Source of the DNA: Rhodohalobacter sp. 614A
GTDB lineage: Bacteria > Bacteroidota > Rhodothermia > Balneolales > Balneolaceae
Assembly: GCF_021462415.1 (NCBI RefSeq)
Contig: NZ_JAKEDS010000004.1
Span: forward strand, 1-64,000
Direction of reading: 5' to 3'
DNA length: 64,000 nt
The notes beneath the pieces were generated by a model that made no database searches, was not told where the DNA came from, and saw only the letters and a program-made list of their open reading frames with translations. The first letter of the stretch is position 1, and the number at the start of each line of letters is the position of its first letter. Made by a program: the position numbers and the translations under genes. Shown one piece after another: positions 9,416 through 19,364 of this stretch.

Positions 9416-10966
9416 ATGTATACTCATCATGATGAGTGGATTCTCATCCTTGATTTTGGCTCTCAATACACCCAATTAATTGCCCGGCGGATTCGCGAAT
9501 TAAATGTTTACTGCGAAATCCATCCTTTCAATGTCTCACCTCAACAATTTAATGATCACCCGCCTAAAGGCATCGTTCTTTCCGGCGGTCCTAAAAGTGT
9601 TTATGATGAAGACGCTCCGGTTCTAAACCTTGACTTTTTTGATTATGGAAAACCGGTTTTGGGCGTATGTTACGGACTTCAGTCACTGGCTCATTCCCTG
9701 GTTCCCGGCAGTGTAGAGCGGGCCGAAAAGAGAGAGTTTGGCCGTGCAAAACTGATAATTGATGACGATTCTGGCCTCCTCAAAAATGTACCTGATGATT
9801 CCGTTGTTTGGATGAGCCATGGCGATCATATCAATAAATTGCCGGAACCTTATAAAGTTATTGCTCACACATCGAACGCACCGGTTGCGGCTGTTCGCCA
9901 TAAAGAGAAAGATATTTTTGGTGTTCAGTTTCATCCCGAAGTTGTACATACCGAAAAGGGCAAAGAGATTCTTCAAAATTTTGTGATCCACATCTGCAAA
10001 TGCCAGGGTCAGTGGACGGCTTCTTCGTTCATCGAAACTGAGATCGAAAGCATTCGTGAACTCGTGGGAGACAATAAAGTTATTTGTGCTCTTTCTGGCG
10101 GGGTGGATTCCACGGTAGTTGCCACTCTCATCCATAAAGCGATTGGAGACCAGCTTCTTTGCGTTTTTGTAGATAACGGACTACTCCGAAAAAATGAATT
10201 CAATGAAGTTCTGGATACATATAAAGAGCATTTACATTTACCCGTTATTGGCGTTGACGCTTCAGAGAAATTTTTAAAAAATCTTGAAGGTGTGGCTGAT
10301 CCCGAGGAAAAACGCATCATTATTGGAAATACATTTATTGAAGTATTTGATGAATCGATTTCTGATCAAGAGGATTTTAAATACCTGGCGCAGGGAACCT
10401 TATATCCGGATGTAATTGAGAGCGTTTCATTTAAAGGGCCTTCCGCTACGATCAAATCTCACCACAATGTGGGCGGTTTGCCAGAAAAAATGCATCTTGA
10501 TTTAATTGAGCCTGTTCGGGAACTCTTTAAAGACGAAGTTCGAAGTGTTGGCCGTGAACTTGGTATCCCCGATTCATTTATTGGAAGACATCCATTTCCC
10601 GGTCCCGGACTCGGAATTCGCGTTTTGGGAGAACTTTCCAAAGAGAAACTCGATCTTCTGCGGGAAGCCGATTCAATTTTCATCCATGCTCTGCGGGAAT
10701 ACGGATTATATGATAAAGTCTGGCAAGCACTGGCTGTGCTTCTACCGGTTCAGTCTGTTGGAGTGATGGGCGATGAACGAACCTACGAATACACAATCGC
10801 ACTGCGGGCCGTGACCAGTGTGGATGGAATGACAGCCGACTGGGCCCGTTTACCCTACGAATTTCTATCCGAAGTCAGTAACCGAATTATCAATGAAGTT
10901 CGGGGAGTAAACAGGGTTGTATATGATGTGAGTTCGAAACCTCCGGCAACTATTGAGTGGGAATAA
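9416..10966 (+). CDS. guaA: GMP synthase (glutamine-hydrolysing)
   Basis: Converts XMP to GMP with ATP and glutamine. The N-terminal class I amidotransferase domain has the nucleophile Cys in GVCYGLQS and the catalytic His/Glu in QFHPEVVHT. The ATP pyrophosphatase domain starts with [15 protein letters not shown] (the P-loop SGGVDS), and the C-terminal dimerisation domain ends with [11 protein letters not shown], the invariant GuaA tail. Length 516 is standard. The start ATG is preceded by the hairpin at 9334-9385. Confidence 0.98.
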   Translation: MYTHHDEWILILDFGSQYTQLIARRIRELNVYCEIHPFNVSPQQFNDHPPKGIVLSGGPKSVYDEDAPVLNLDFFDYGKPVLGVCYGLQSLAHSLVPGSVERAEKREFGRAKLIIDDDSGLLKNVPDDSVVWMSHGDHINKLPEPYKVIAHTSNAPVAAVRHKEKDIFGVQFHPEVVHTEKGKEILQNFVIHICKCQGQWTASSFIETEIESIRELVGDNKVICALSGGVDSTVVATLIHKAIGDQLLCVFVDNGLLRKNEFNEVLDTYKEHLHLPVIGVDASEKFLKNLEGVADPEEKRIIIGNTFIEVFDESISDQEDFKYLAQGTLYPDVIESVSFKGPSATIKSHHNVGGLPEKMHLDLIEPVRELFKDEVRSVGRELGIPDSFIGRHPFPGPGLGIRVLGELSKEKLDLLREADSIFIHALREYGLYDKVWQALAVLLPVQSVGVMGDERTYEYTIALRAVTSVDGMTADWARLPYEFLSEVSNRIINEVRGVNRVVYDVSSKPPATIEWE

Positions 10967-10996
10967 AAAAGGAACAAACCGATACAGATTAGCTAT

Positions 10997-12718
10997 ATGA
11001 AAATGCATGTTACACCCGACTCTTTTATGAAAGCATTTCTAATCTCAATTTTTCTTCTTTTAACGGTCCAATCACAAATTTTTGCCCAATCTTTTAGCCA
11101 GGCAATGGAGCACTATCGAGCCGAAGAATACCAGGAAGCCGCTGAACTTTTCCTGAATTCTGACGATGAACGGTCTCAACTTTTTGCGGGAAAAAGTTTC
11201 CTGGCGCTGGCTGATTATTCAAAGGCGATCAGACATCTGCAGAGCGCCCTGGAAAGTAATCGTGAGAATGTTCGGCAGGAAGCAAAATATTCCCTGGCAA
11301 TGGCGCATTTTGGCCTGCAAAACTATGATGTGAGCCTTCAACATCTCTATGATCTGGCCAATGGTTTTAATCAAACTGGGTTACGATCTGATGCACAGCG
11401 GTTTTATAACCAGATACTCAATTATCTGAGCATTAATGACCGATATGAAACCCTCTACAGGTTAACTTCAACCTCCGTTCAATACGACCTTGTAAATAGT
11501 TCAAAACCATTTTTAGATGAAGATGCCTACAGGATTCTGGTTGATGAACTTGTACGCTTAACAGGGGATACATTTTCACAAAGACAAATTGAACAGCTTC
11601 TCACCAATTTGAGATCACAAACCAGACGTGATCAGTATCCCTCTGCACCCGAAGGTATTGTATATAACATCGGCGTAATTCTGCCCACTTTTGATGAAAA
11701 TGACCCCGATTTTACAATTCCCCGAAATCTTTATTACGGAATGGTTTTGGCAGCAGACGATTTTAACGGCAGAAATAGTAATCAAAAAGTAAACCTGATT
11801 TTCAGAAACTCGAATGAAAATGTAGATTCAACGGCTGCCGCTTTTTCAGAACTTGCGTGGACAAAAAAAGTGGATGCAGTTATTGGCCCTCTTTTTTCTG
11901 AGCCAGCCACTCGCATGGCCCAACTTTCCGAAGAATTCAGAATTCCCATGTTGGCTCCACTCGCCAATTCCGACAGCCTGAACCTCGATTACAATTATAC
12001 ATTCCAGATGAATCCTACCTTTGAAGTACATGGGAAAAAAATGGCTCAATATGCGGTTCAGGAATTGAATTTAAACTCTTTTGCAATCATTACTGAAGAG
12101 GGTTCGCTGGGGCGTACATCTGCACTGGCTTTTCGCCACGAAGCTGAACGGCTGGGCGCGAATGTTTCCTATTATATTGAAGAAGATTTTGCAGCAACAG
12201 GTTATGATTTCAATCAACTCACAGAAATTTTTTCTTCTGATGCTGCCCTTATCGATTCTTTAGGCATTGAGCCATCAGATGCAATTTATGCGCCATTTAC
12301 AGGAGAAGCATCAACTACGATGATGAATCTGTTGATGAACAACCTCGAAGCCATGAATAGTGATATTACCATTTTGGGATCAGAAGAGTGGGAGTATGCT
12401 ACGCTTACAGATTACCAAAGACGCTATTTTGATATTTACTACTCACAGTCGTATGTCGAAAATCCGGATACAGATGCCATCGATTATTTCATTGAGGATT
12501 ATGAAACAAGATTTGGATCTCAACCCGACCAATTTTCAAGGATTGGCTACGACACTGCAAACTTCCTGCTGCAATCCCTGGAAACAGCCGGTAACCCGGA
12601 TTACCTGAGCCAAGCTATGAGGAGCCGGTCTATGTATGATGGGCTCGCATTTCATGTCTACTTTAATGGAGGAAGAATCAATCAGAATGTATTCATCCGA
12701 TCGCTGAGTCTTCCCTAA
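10997..12718 (+). CDS. Exported TPR plus periplasmic-binding-like protein (LppC/Leu-binding type)
   Basis: Exported protein with TPR-like helical repeats in the first half of the N-terminal region (AMEHYRAEEYQEAAELFL, FAGKSFLALADYSKAIRHL), then a type I periplasmic-binding fold from about residue 220 (YNIGVILPTFDE ... VDAVIGPLFSEPATRMAQ). This order resembles LpoA/LppC-like activators of penicillin-binding proteins and branched-chain amino-acid binding proteins. No transporter genes are adjacent, so a role in envelope biogenesis or ligand sensing is more likely than nutrient uptake. The signal peptide starts best at an internal Met (11027, MKAFLISIFLLL), which may be the true start. Confidence 0.75.
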   Translation: MKMHVTPDSFMKAFLISIFLLLTVQSQIFAQSFSQAMEHYRAEEYQEAAELFLNSDDERSQLFAGKSFLALADYSKAIRHLQSALESNRENVRQEAKYSLAMAHFGLQNYDVSLQHLYDLANGFNQTGLRSDAQRFYNQILNYLSINDRYETLYRLTSTSVQYDLVNSSKPFLDEDAYRILVDELVRLTGDTFSQRQIEQLLTNLRSQTRRDQYPSAPEGIVYNIGVILPTFDENDPDFTIPRNLYYGMVLAADDFNGRNSNQKVNLIFRNSNENVDSTAAAFSELAWTKKVDAVIGPLFSEPATRMAQLSEEFRIPMLAPLANSDSLNLDYNYTFQMNPTFEVHGKKMAQYAVQELNLNSFAIITEEGSLGRTSALAFRHEAERLGANVSYYIEEDFAATGYDFNQLTEIFSSDAALIDSLGIEPSDAIYAPFTGEASTTMMNLLMNNLEAMNSDITILGSEEWEYATLTDYQRRYFDIYYSQSYVENPDTDAIDYFIEDYETRFGSQPDQFSRIGYDTANFLLQSLETAGNPDYLSQAMRSRSMYDGLAFHVYFNGGRINQNVFIRSLSLP

Positions 12719-12753
12719 TCAGACAGGCGAAAGTTTTTAGAACTCTTTTATCT

Positions 12754-13818
12754 TTACAGGTTTGATGAAGAGGAATGTTCTTCCCTTTCGCGCCGAATTC
12801 TGTACTGTTCTCTGATCCATTCTCTCCATTCTGCGCTTGCCTGCTGGTGTTCGCTATAGGTTTCTGAAAAACGGTGCCCTCCCTGAGGCGTAGCAACCAT
12901 ATAAATGTAATCGTGATTTTCTGGATTTAAGACCGCTCTGATTGAGTTCAAATCGGGATTTGTAATTGGCCCCGGAGGCAAGCCTTGAATCTTGTAAGTA
13001 TTGTAAGGATGATCTAACTCATAATCGGCGTATAAAAGACGTCTTCTTTCACCCAAAGCATAGATCACAGTTGGATCTGCCTGTAGCAGCATACCCCGAT
13101 CCAGTCGGTTTAAATACAGTCCGCTGATTTTAGGTTTCTCTTCATTAAGCTGAGCTTCCCCTTCTACAATTGAGGCAAGCGTTATGATTTCGTTCAGGCT
13201 GAGTGGGTTTTCATCAATTTCATTCTTATACGAATCAATAACGGCTGATTCAAACTCGGAATGCAATCGCCGGACTACGCTTTCGGGGGATGAAGTCCAA
13301 TACATTTGATACGTGTCAGGAAGCATTCTGGCGAAGAGTTCTTCTCCACTTAAACCGAGTTCCAAAGCAACGGAAGAACTGTCTTCAAATAATTCTCTGA
13401 ATGATAAGCTATCTGCCCGAAGCTGCTCGGACAATCTCTTAGCCAAACGTTCGCGATCTATTCCGGGTAATACGGTAACAGCTCCCGGATCCTGAATGCC
13501 CCGGCCCATTTTTGACAAAAACGAAGAGTACGAATCTTCACCGGTAATTACATATCGTCCGGGTTGATAATTTCTCCAGCCCAGCGTATTGGCCGCCCAA
13601 ATCAATTCCTGCGTATTGTACTCAACCCTCAGGCTGTCCAGCTGATTTGTTAACCCTTCTACGTTGGTTCTCTCATAGAGTAAAAGTTCTATAGAGTCAT
13701 CCGTATTCAGTGCTGTTCCCTGATAAAGCCTGGCCGTTCTGGAAAAAAATGTAGCAGTGAAAACGACAATGAACAGAAGAACCAACATTGTCATTTCTTT
13801 TTTAGAAAAATGATTCAT
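12754..13818 (-). CDS. mltG: Endolytic murein transglycosylase MltG (YceG-like)
   Basis: Inner-membrane lytic transglycosylase that cuts nascent glycan strands and helps set their length. One N-terminal membrane anchor (MLVLLFIVVFTATFF, residues about 11-25) is followed by a LysM-like region and the YceG catalytic domain. The catalytic Glu lies in LASIVEGEAQ, with LYLNRLDRGMLLQADPTVIYA and YNTYKIQGLPPGPI also matching the family. The 354 residues are normal. It converges with the preceding gene, with only 35 bases between stops. Confidence 0.94.
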   Translation of the reverse strand: MNHFSKKEMTMLVLLFIVVFTATFFSRTARLYQGTALNTDDSIELLLYERTNVEGLTNQLDSLRVEYNTQELIWAANTLGWRNYQPGRYVITGEDSYSSFLSKMGRGIQDPGAVTVLPGIDRERLAKRLSEQLRADSLSFRELFEDSSSVALELGLSGEELFARMLPDTYQMYWTSSPESVVRRLHSEFESAVIDSYKNEIDENPLSLNEIITLASIVEGEAQLNEEKPKISGLYLNRLDRGMLLQADPTVIYALGERRRLLYADYELDHPYNTYKIQGLPPGPITNPDLNSIRAVLNPENHDYIYMVATPQGGHRFSETYSEHQQASAEWREWIREQYRIRREREEHSSSSNL

Positions 13819-14122
13819 ACAGATATTTCTTTAAAAATGAACTTCGAAAATATAACGTTTACAGATCAATTTTATCTCTGAATCTATCTACCCTTATGAT
13901 ATTCTATTCTCCCCTTGTTTGTTCCAAATAGTAATTTCAACGGCATTTGTGGAGGATGGCGTTCGTTTTGAACTTTTCAAAATCCGCAACAAATAAAAAA
14001 AGTGGACGTATATCCTCAGGACACGATTTTTGGCGACCGAAAGGTGCCAAATGCCCTAAAGAACAGTCTCAGATCCTGACCGGTCTGAGGCTTTTTTATG
14101 GCTTAAATACAGGGATAAACTA
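13819..14122 (+). ncRNA. Probable unassigned small RNA on the plus strand
   Basis: This 304-base gap separates two minus-strand genes, yet its clear structures read on the plus strand. A GAAA-capped hairpin at 14030-14050 pairs TTGGC and ACC with GGT and GCCAA (one bulged G). A rho-independent terminator follows at 14065-14097. No open frame of note is present. The GNRA tetraloop and the U-run both fix the direction. The RNA's 5' end is not determined; it may begin anywhere from about 13870 onward. I could not match it to 6S, SRP, tmRNA or a known riboswitch. Confidence 0.45.
14065..14097 (+). terminator. Rho-independent terminator, plus strand
   Basis: AGTCTCAGA (14065-14073) pairs with TCTGAGGCT (14084-14092) around a 10-base loop, followed by a T-run at 14092-14097. 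No plus-strand protein gene lies upstream within 1.3 kb, which supports an RNA gene in this gap. Confidence 0.75.
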
Positions 14123-15523
14123 TTAAAAGGTAGGATTAAAGCGAATCCAGAAAGCGGGTGAACTGTCAAAGGTTTTTAGCGGCCATGCCAGTTCGAAACG
14201 AAAAGCACCTGAGCCAATACCAAATCCGGCATCATGCTGCATATCTGAAATCGAAAAACGGTGAAATCCTTCAAATGGATTTGTTGATTCTCTCAGCTCA
14301 GGCGTCTGTGCCACCCATCCTGAATCCAGAAATAAAAGAATGTGCAGATTGTAGTCAGTCAGCCATTCACTTGAGTAATGGGAGGGCCTTCCAAATTTCA
14401 CTTCAAGATTACTCAATATCATCTGGTTCCCCTGGAAGATCTTGAACGGAGAACCTCTGAGAGTACCAATCCCCCCCAAATAGAAGTCTTTGAAATCGGG
14501 AGCATTTCCCGTGATACTTCCCGCCTGCAATCTCCATTTTAACACGGAACCAGGTTCAAAGTTGTAATACATTCTGAACTCGGAACGATATTTATTGAAG
14601 CGGTAATCTTCATCACTATCACTGTTATCCGCCAGTTCTGCTTGTATTGATCCCGCCATCGTAAACCTGTTGGCAAGAAGTACATTTCTGGGATTTAGCG
14701 AAAGTGAAAGAGTATAAATGTCTAAATCAATTTCGTCCGCGTCTGAATCTATCGCTGGATTCGGCCGGTATGTGCTCGCCTTGCCAAATAATGAATAGCT
14801 TGTATTCTGTTCCAGTGAACTAAATCTGTCACTATTGAATGAAAATCCGGTTTCCAGCCATCGGTGGGTTCGGAAAAGGGCATACGCTCCAAATCCCTCC
14901 ATTTTGTAATAATCCAGAAAATCATAACCTGCAAAAAAGGATGTGATGGAAGATTCAACAAGCCCAACCCGTTTATAATCCTCCGTAGCTGTTGCATTAT
15001 GATATTCACCCCCGATCAAAAAGCGTCTGTTCTCGCCAATAAGCTTCTCTAAACCAAGTGTGTATTCCCAATCTTTTGAGGCGGTTCCCCATCCTATCAA
15101 TCCATGTGGCTGAATTTGTGGGATGTCGAGAAAAGAATTATATCGATGCCACTGCATCCGTTCCTTTCTAAGCCCCAAAAAGAGACCGTTTACCCTGTTA
15201 AAATGTATTGTTGGGAGATTTGGATATTGGCTATACAGATCACTGCTAAAATAAGGCCCGGCTTCAAGCCCTCCTCCTAAATCAATGCCATCCTGCGAAA
15301 GCCGGCGAACGGCTCCATCAAAATCATCATTGTAATGATCCATCTCTTCTTCCTCGTCACCGAACTCATCATCTTTTTCATTGTCGAATAATTCATCAAT
15401 CGACTTGCTGAAAATGGGGTCTCTTTCAAATGGATCATCGGGATCGGATTGCTGTGCAAACAACCAGAGCGGAGCAAGCAAAAAACAGAGTAAGAGGATT
15501 AAATATTTAGCCATACCGAACAA
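14123..15523 (-). CDS. Outer-membrane beta-barrel protein, Omp85/surface-antigen type
   Basis: Exported (signal peptide LILLLCFLLAPLWLFAQ) and rich in aromatic-alternating strands. The C-terminal half carries the surface-antigen (bacterial Omp85 barrel) features GGIGTLRGSPFKIFQGNQM, then LLFLDSGWVAQ, and the protein ends in Phe (RFNPTF), the usual C-terminal beta-signal. An acidic stretch (residues about 45-70) follows the signal. At 466 residues with no clear POTRA domains, it resembles the barrel part of BamA/TamA-like or patatin-linked proteins rather than BamA itself. The substrate is unknown. Confidence 0.7.
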   Translation of the reverse strand: MFGMAKYLILLLCFLLAPLWLFAQQSDPDDPFERDPIFSKSIDELFDNEKDDEFGDEEEEMDHYNDDFDGAVRRLSQDGIDLGGGLEAGPYFSSDLYSQYPNLPTIHFNRVNGLFLGLRKERMQWHRYNSFLDIPQIQPHGLIGWGTASKDWEYTLGLEKLIGENRRFLIGGEYHNATATEDYKRVGLVESSITSFFAGYDFLDYYKMEGFGAYALFRTHRWLETGFSFNSDRFSSLEQNTSYSLFGKASTYRPNPAIDSDADEIDLDIYTLSLSLNPRNVLLANRFTMAGSIQAELADNSDSDEDYRFNKYRSEFRMYYNFEPGSVLKWRLQAGSITGNAPDFKDFYLGGIGTLRGSPFKIFQGNQMILSNLEVKFGRPSHYSSEWLTDYNLHILLFLDSGWVAQTPELRESTNPFEGFHRFSISDMQHDAGFGIGSGAFRFELAWPLKTFDSSPAFWIRFNPTF

Positions 15524-15601
15524 TTTCTATTCACTACGAAGTGACCTGATTTGTGTTTCAGAAATCAATAAATCTGTTAGTCAAATTTCAGCCTGAAAAA
15601 G

Positions 15602-17680
15602 TTATTCCTGCATTTTTAATACCATGATGGTAATGTCATCATGCGGTTCTTTTCCGCCCGACCACGTATTCATCAATTGTGTAAGCTGATTAACAATATC
15701 ATTTGCGCTCAATCCGTCTGCATTCGACAATACATCTTCCACTTTCGTGAGGCCTAACATTTTTTTCTCCGAATCAAACAATTCTGTCAGACCGTCACTC
15801 ATCATAAGCAGAATATCACCGGCATTAAGCTGGAAGCATTGATTTTCGTAGGGATACTGAACGCTGCTTCCTAAAGGTAACCCTTTCAGCGTAATTCGTT
15901 GAACTGAATTCGTCTCTTTTTTAAAATGGAGGGCCGGTGGCATTCCTGCAGTTGCAATATCTACTTCCTTTCCTCTGCATCGAACCAGCATCAATCCCAT
16001 GTACATCATCTTCATGTTCATGTTGCGAAGACCGGATGAGATTCTTTCCAGCATGGTAAGATTATTCATTTCATGAACAAGTGTATGAAAATAACTTTTT
16101 GCCGCAGCAACCATGATACCAGCCTTCATGCCATGGCCGGTAGCATCTCCCAAAGCCAGCACTAACGTCCCATCCGGCGCCACGCTGTAGTCGTAATAAT
16201 CTCCGCCTACTTCTGTAGCTGTTTCCATAAAAACAGCCATATCGTAACTGGGTAAGGAAGGCATTTTCTTCGGCAACATGGAGAGCTGAAGCGTACGTGC
16301 TTCTTCCAGTTCTTTGGTTTTTCGTTTATTCTCAACTTCAAGCAATCGCTTTTCAATCTCACGTTCTTTGTTGACTCTTTCTTGATCTAAAGACCTTTTT
16401 GAAAGATGTTTTACTTCGATCAACTTCTGTTCAAGTCTTCGTTGAGTGATTGCAAAATCCCGGGAAAGAAATACAGACATGGATAAAACCAGGAACCCGG
16501 AACCTACCATATTTGCCATTTGTACACTTCCGGAAAGAATTTCAAAATTGATCATGATATTATAGATCAACGAGAAAACATAGACCAAAACACCAACGCC
16601 CAACATCCAGACACCTCCACGGTTCCTGTAAAACATCATGATTACCGTTCGAAATATTTCTGCTACAAAAACCAGGACCGCGAGCTCTTTGAGCCACGTA
16701 AGTTTTCCGGGATAGAACCAAATCAGAATTCCAACTACAAAACCCGACAACACAAGAAGGTTCGAATAAAACGGGGTATTCTTTTTGTCAATACTATGCG
16801 TAAAACGGGTTGCAAAGGCTAAAACCAGCACTTCAATAACGAACAGAAATTTCAGAAAAAGTAATGTGCCGTTTGTATTCTCTGTCAATTCCACTTTGTA
16901 CAGCAAGTAGGATAAAATGGCCAGAAACCCTACAAAAACTGCGAAATAGAGATTTCGTTTTTCAGCCGGATAAAAAATAAACAGTAGAAAATGAATGATC
17001 CCGAATGCAAGAAGTGCCCCGATGTAAAACAGATTTCTCCCGGTCCACCGGGAGAGAAATGAAAATGTTTGAGCCTGATGAGTTGCCCAGTCTCCCATCA
17101 AAAATCGGAAACCATTATAACCCATAATTAACTCCGTTTCCGAATAATTCGGATTTATGAAGCGAACCGCGATGGTTTGAATCTCCTCATCAGAAAAAAC
17201 AATAGCCAACGGATTGTTGCTGTTATAACTGACAACGGATTCCGGATCGGTTGAAAAATCTCCAAGTTCGTAAATTCTTTCCCCGTTCAAATATACTTCA
17301 GAAGCCCCGAGGTGCCGTTCTACCAATAAGGCAATGGGTTTACCCCGCAAATTGGGGTGAACCTTGAATTGTTTGCGGAACCATCCGATGCCGGCCCATT
17401 CCACAAAAGAAAGATCGGCTGGAGATAAATTCGTGCTCAAATAATCCCATCCCGCATCATCATACTCCGGATTGGACCATGCCAGGCTGTCTCCTACGTG
17501 AAACTTCCACATATCCTGAATGTAGATGATCTTGCTGTCATTGAGCATCATATCCGGTGTAATTTCCTCAACCTCGGGTTCAGGAAATTGAAAAATATCT
17601 TCGTCCTGAGCTGATACCCCATCAACCCCTGCAAGTAATATGCCCCAAAAAATAATATTTAGTATTCCTAACCTATACAC
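15602..17680 (-). CDS. 7TM-DISM sensor with SpoIIE-type PP2C phosphatase output
   Basis: Predicted membrane receptor that dephosphorylates a partner, usually an anti-sigma-factor antagonist. A signal peptide is followed by an extracytoplasmic jelly-roll-like domain (about 30-200; WFRKQFKVHPNLRGKPIALL), seven membrane helices (about 215-400), a coiled-coil linker rich in Glu/Lys/Arg (about 405-455), and a SpoIIE PP2C domain containing TEVGGDYYDY and LALGDATGHGMKAG with the metal-binding aspartates, and MSDGLTELF near the end. Length 692 fits this architecture. It lies 12 bases after the DUF4097 gene, so the two are probably one transcription unit. Confidence 0.88.
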   Translation of the reverse strand: MYRLGILNIIFWGILLAGVDGVSAQDEDIFQFPEPEVEEITPDMMLNDSKIIYIQDMWKFHVGDSLAWSNPEYDDAGWDYLSTNLSPADLSFVEWAGIGWFRKQFKVHPNLRGKPIALLVERHLGASEVYLNGERIYELGDFSTDPESVVSYNSNNPLAIVFSDEEIQTIAVRFINPNYSETELIMGYNGFRFLMGDWATHQAQTFSFLSRWTGRNLFYIGALLAFGIIHFLLFIFYPAEKRNLYFAVFVGFLAILSYLLYKVELTENTNGTLLFLKFLFVIEVLVLAFATRFTHSIDKKNTPFYSNLLVLSGFVVGILIWFYPGKLTWLKELAVLVFVAEIFRTVIMMFYRNRGGVWMLGVGVLVYVFSLIYNIMINFEILSGSVQMANMVGSGFLVLSMSVFLSRDFAITQRRLEQKLIEVKHLSKRSLDQERVNKEREIEKRLLEVENKRKTKELEEARTLQLSMLPKKMPSLPSYDMAVFMETATEVGGDYYDYSVAPDGTLVLALGDATGHGMKAGIMVAAAKSYFHTLVHEMNNLTMLERISSGLRNMNMKMMYMGLMLVRCRGKEVDIATAGMPPALHFKKETNSVQRITLKGLPLGSSVQYPYENQCFQLNAGDILLMMSDGLTELFDSEKKMLGLTKVEDVLSNADGLSANDIVNQLTQLMNTWSGGKEPHDDITIMVLKMQE

Positions 17681-17692
17681 TTTTCTCTAAAT

Positions 17693-18691
17693 CTATTCCT
17701 GAGATTCCGCTACCCGAACCCTGCCCGACATCGTTGTAACATGGACAGGTAATCCACCCTCTCTAATGACGACGTTCAGCTGTCGATGGTTTTGATGCCT
17801 TTCAGAAATTATTTCATCATCAAAGCCAACAAAATCATAACTCATGGCACTTCCTTCAATATTGTAACCGTCAGATCTTGGCAAAAGAAGATCAATGTCA
17901 CCACTGACAGTCTCCAGGTAAATGGCTTTGGATACATTCCTGAAATCGGCAAAAATACTACCACTTGTAGTGGCAGACACCAGCGTACCATTTATATCAG
18001 AAGCAATAATATTACCGGATACCGAACGAACCCGAACCTCGCCAGAGTTGGATAGTACATTAACACTTCCATTTACTGTTTTAGCCCAAATGTTGCCGTT
18101 CAGGTTTTCCAACCCAATATTTCCCAGTGTGGATACAACCCTTATCTCCCCCGAAGCATTAATAATATTTACATTGCCGGATTGATTTTGAACGTAATGA
18201 TACCCTTCTACATTTTCGAGAAAAATATCTCCATCTAAAGTGCGAAGGTTGCTTGAAATATTAGCCGGGGTCTGAACTACAAAGTGAAATTTGATATCAC
18301 TGTTTACGGAAACCGAGCCTGATTTTTTGTCCTCTACAGAGGCGATAATATGATCTCCCTGCTGTTGTAAAATAATGCGGTAGTTGTCGAGACTTCTTCT
18401 GCCCGACCAAAGTGAAAAGCTACGCTCCAGGTACAAATCCACCATCACGCCATCGATCTCTGAATTTTGAAAAACCTCGATATTTCCGGTTGTGGTGTGA
18501 ACGGTAACTTTGGGCGTGCCCCTGACATGGAAAAACTCAGATTTATAGGGTTTATCCTGAGTTTTTTCAAGGGTTGAACTCGATTTGCTAACCACGCTAT
18601 ACGCCGCCTGTTGAGCAATAACCGGGCGTGAAATGCCTGTTATCAGCAAGAACAGAACGATAAGAGAAGATATGGATTTAAATACTTTCAT
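17693..18691 (-). CDS. Exported DUF4097 beta-helix-like protein
   Basis: Signal peptide (MKVFKSISSLIVLFLLITG) followed by repeated short strands of the DUF4097/DUF4098 type: TTTGNIEVFQNS, NVEGYHYVQNQSGNVNI, NLNGNIWAKTVNGSVNV, SVSGNIIASDINGTL, TTSGSIFADFRN. Each carries an S/N-G-x-I/V turn, as expected for a right-handed beta-helix. The function of this family is not established; some members sit next to anti-sigma or regulator genes. A Met ten codons further upstream (18721) is in frame, but the internal Met fits the signal peptide better. It is upstream of the SpoIIE phosphatase in the same direction. Confidence 0.8.
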   Translation of the reverse strand: MKVFKSISSLIVLFLLITGISRPVIAQQAAYSVVSKSSSTLEKTQDKPYKSEFFHVRGTPKVTVHTTTGNIEVFQNSEIDGVMVDLYLERSFSLWSGRRSLDNYRIILQQQGDHIIASVEDKKSGSVSVNSDIKFHFVVQTPANISSNLRTLDGDIFLENVEGYHYVQNQSGNVNIINASGEIRVVSTLGNIGLENLNGNIWAKTVNGSVNVLSNSGEVRVRSVSGNIIASDINGTLVSATTSGSIFADFRNVSKAIYLETVSGDIDLLLPRSDGYNIEGSAMSYDFVGFDDEIISERHQNHRQLNVVIREGGLPVHVTTMSGRVRVAESQE

Positions 18692-18803
18692 ACGCTGCAA
18701 ATGGTTACGGTAATTCATCAATAAAACAGTCGATGGCTACATTTCGGAGTAGCTACACCATTTACTTTCATTACGCCTGTAAAACGGCCCGGGTTGCAAA
18801 TTC

Positions 18804-19364
18804 CTAATAACTTTTATCTTTAAACACTTCAATCAAAAAAAGTATATGATCAGACAATTCTTTATTGATTAACTCAACTCCTTTTTGAATATCGTCCCGG
18901 GACACATTTGCAGCAAACCGCTTATCCTTTAGTTTTTTTCTCACGGATTTTACTTTCATATCTGCAAATCCATTCGGTCTCATCAAGGAAACTGCATTCA
19001 AAAATCCTGAAATTTCATCGCAGGCAAATAGATAACGCTCTATTTCGCTTTCGGGCTCTTTGCCGGTTCTCTCCGGTGCATGAGCTTTTATAGCGGATAT
19101 AACATCTGCGGGATATCCCATAGGTGGTAATATTGTTGTAACTGCCCTGTTGGGATGTTCATCCGGAAACTTTTCCCAATCAAGATCATGCAGTAATCCT
19201 GCCGTCCACCAATCCTCCGTTTCATTGTCTGGCTTGCTCAGCTTATTTGCATATGCTTCCATTGCATCAGCAACCATACGCGAGTGTATTCTCAGGCTCT
19301 CTGATTCTATATACTCTTTGAGGAGTTCTTCGGATTTTTCCCGGTTTGGTTTTGCATTCACCAT
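18804..19364 (-). CDS. HD-domain phosphohydrolase
   Basis: Small cytoplasmic metal-dependent phosphohydrolase of the HD superfamily. The metal ligands are visible as His27 (LRIHSRMVADAM), the His59-Asp60 pair (AGLLHDLDWEKFPDEHP), a further His near 94 (IKAHAPER) and an Asp near 115 (FACDEISG). The pattern resembles the HDIG-related hydrolases annotated as acting on nucleotides; the substrate is unknown. Its ATG overlaps the stop of the TM2 gene upstream (TGATG), which indicates translational coupling. Confidence 0.82.
   Translation of the reverse strand: MVNAKPNREKSEELLKEYIESESLRIHSRMVADAMEAYANKLSKPDNETEDWWTAGLLHDLDWEKFPDEHPNRAVTTILPPMGYPADVISAIKAHAPERTGKEPESEIERYLFACDEISGFLNAVSLMRPNGFADMKVKSVRKKLKDKRFAANVSRDDIQKGVELINKELSDHILFLIEVFKDKSY

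Noticed and set aside
13819-14122. 6S, SRP or tmRNA gene
   Set aside because: No end-to-end pairing with a central bubble, no GGAAGGAAGCAGC-like SRP loop and no tRNA-like domain could be found.
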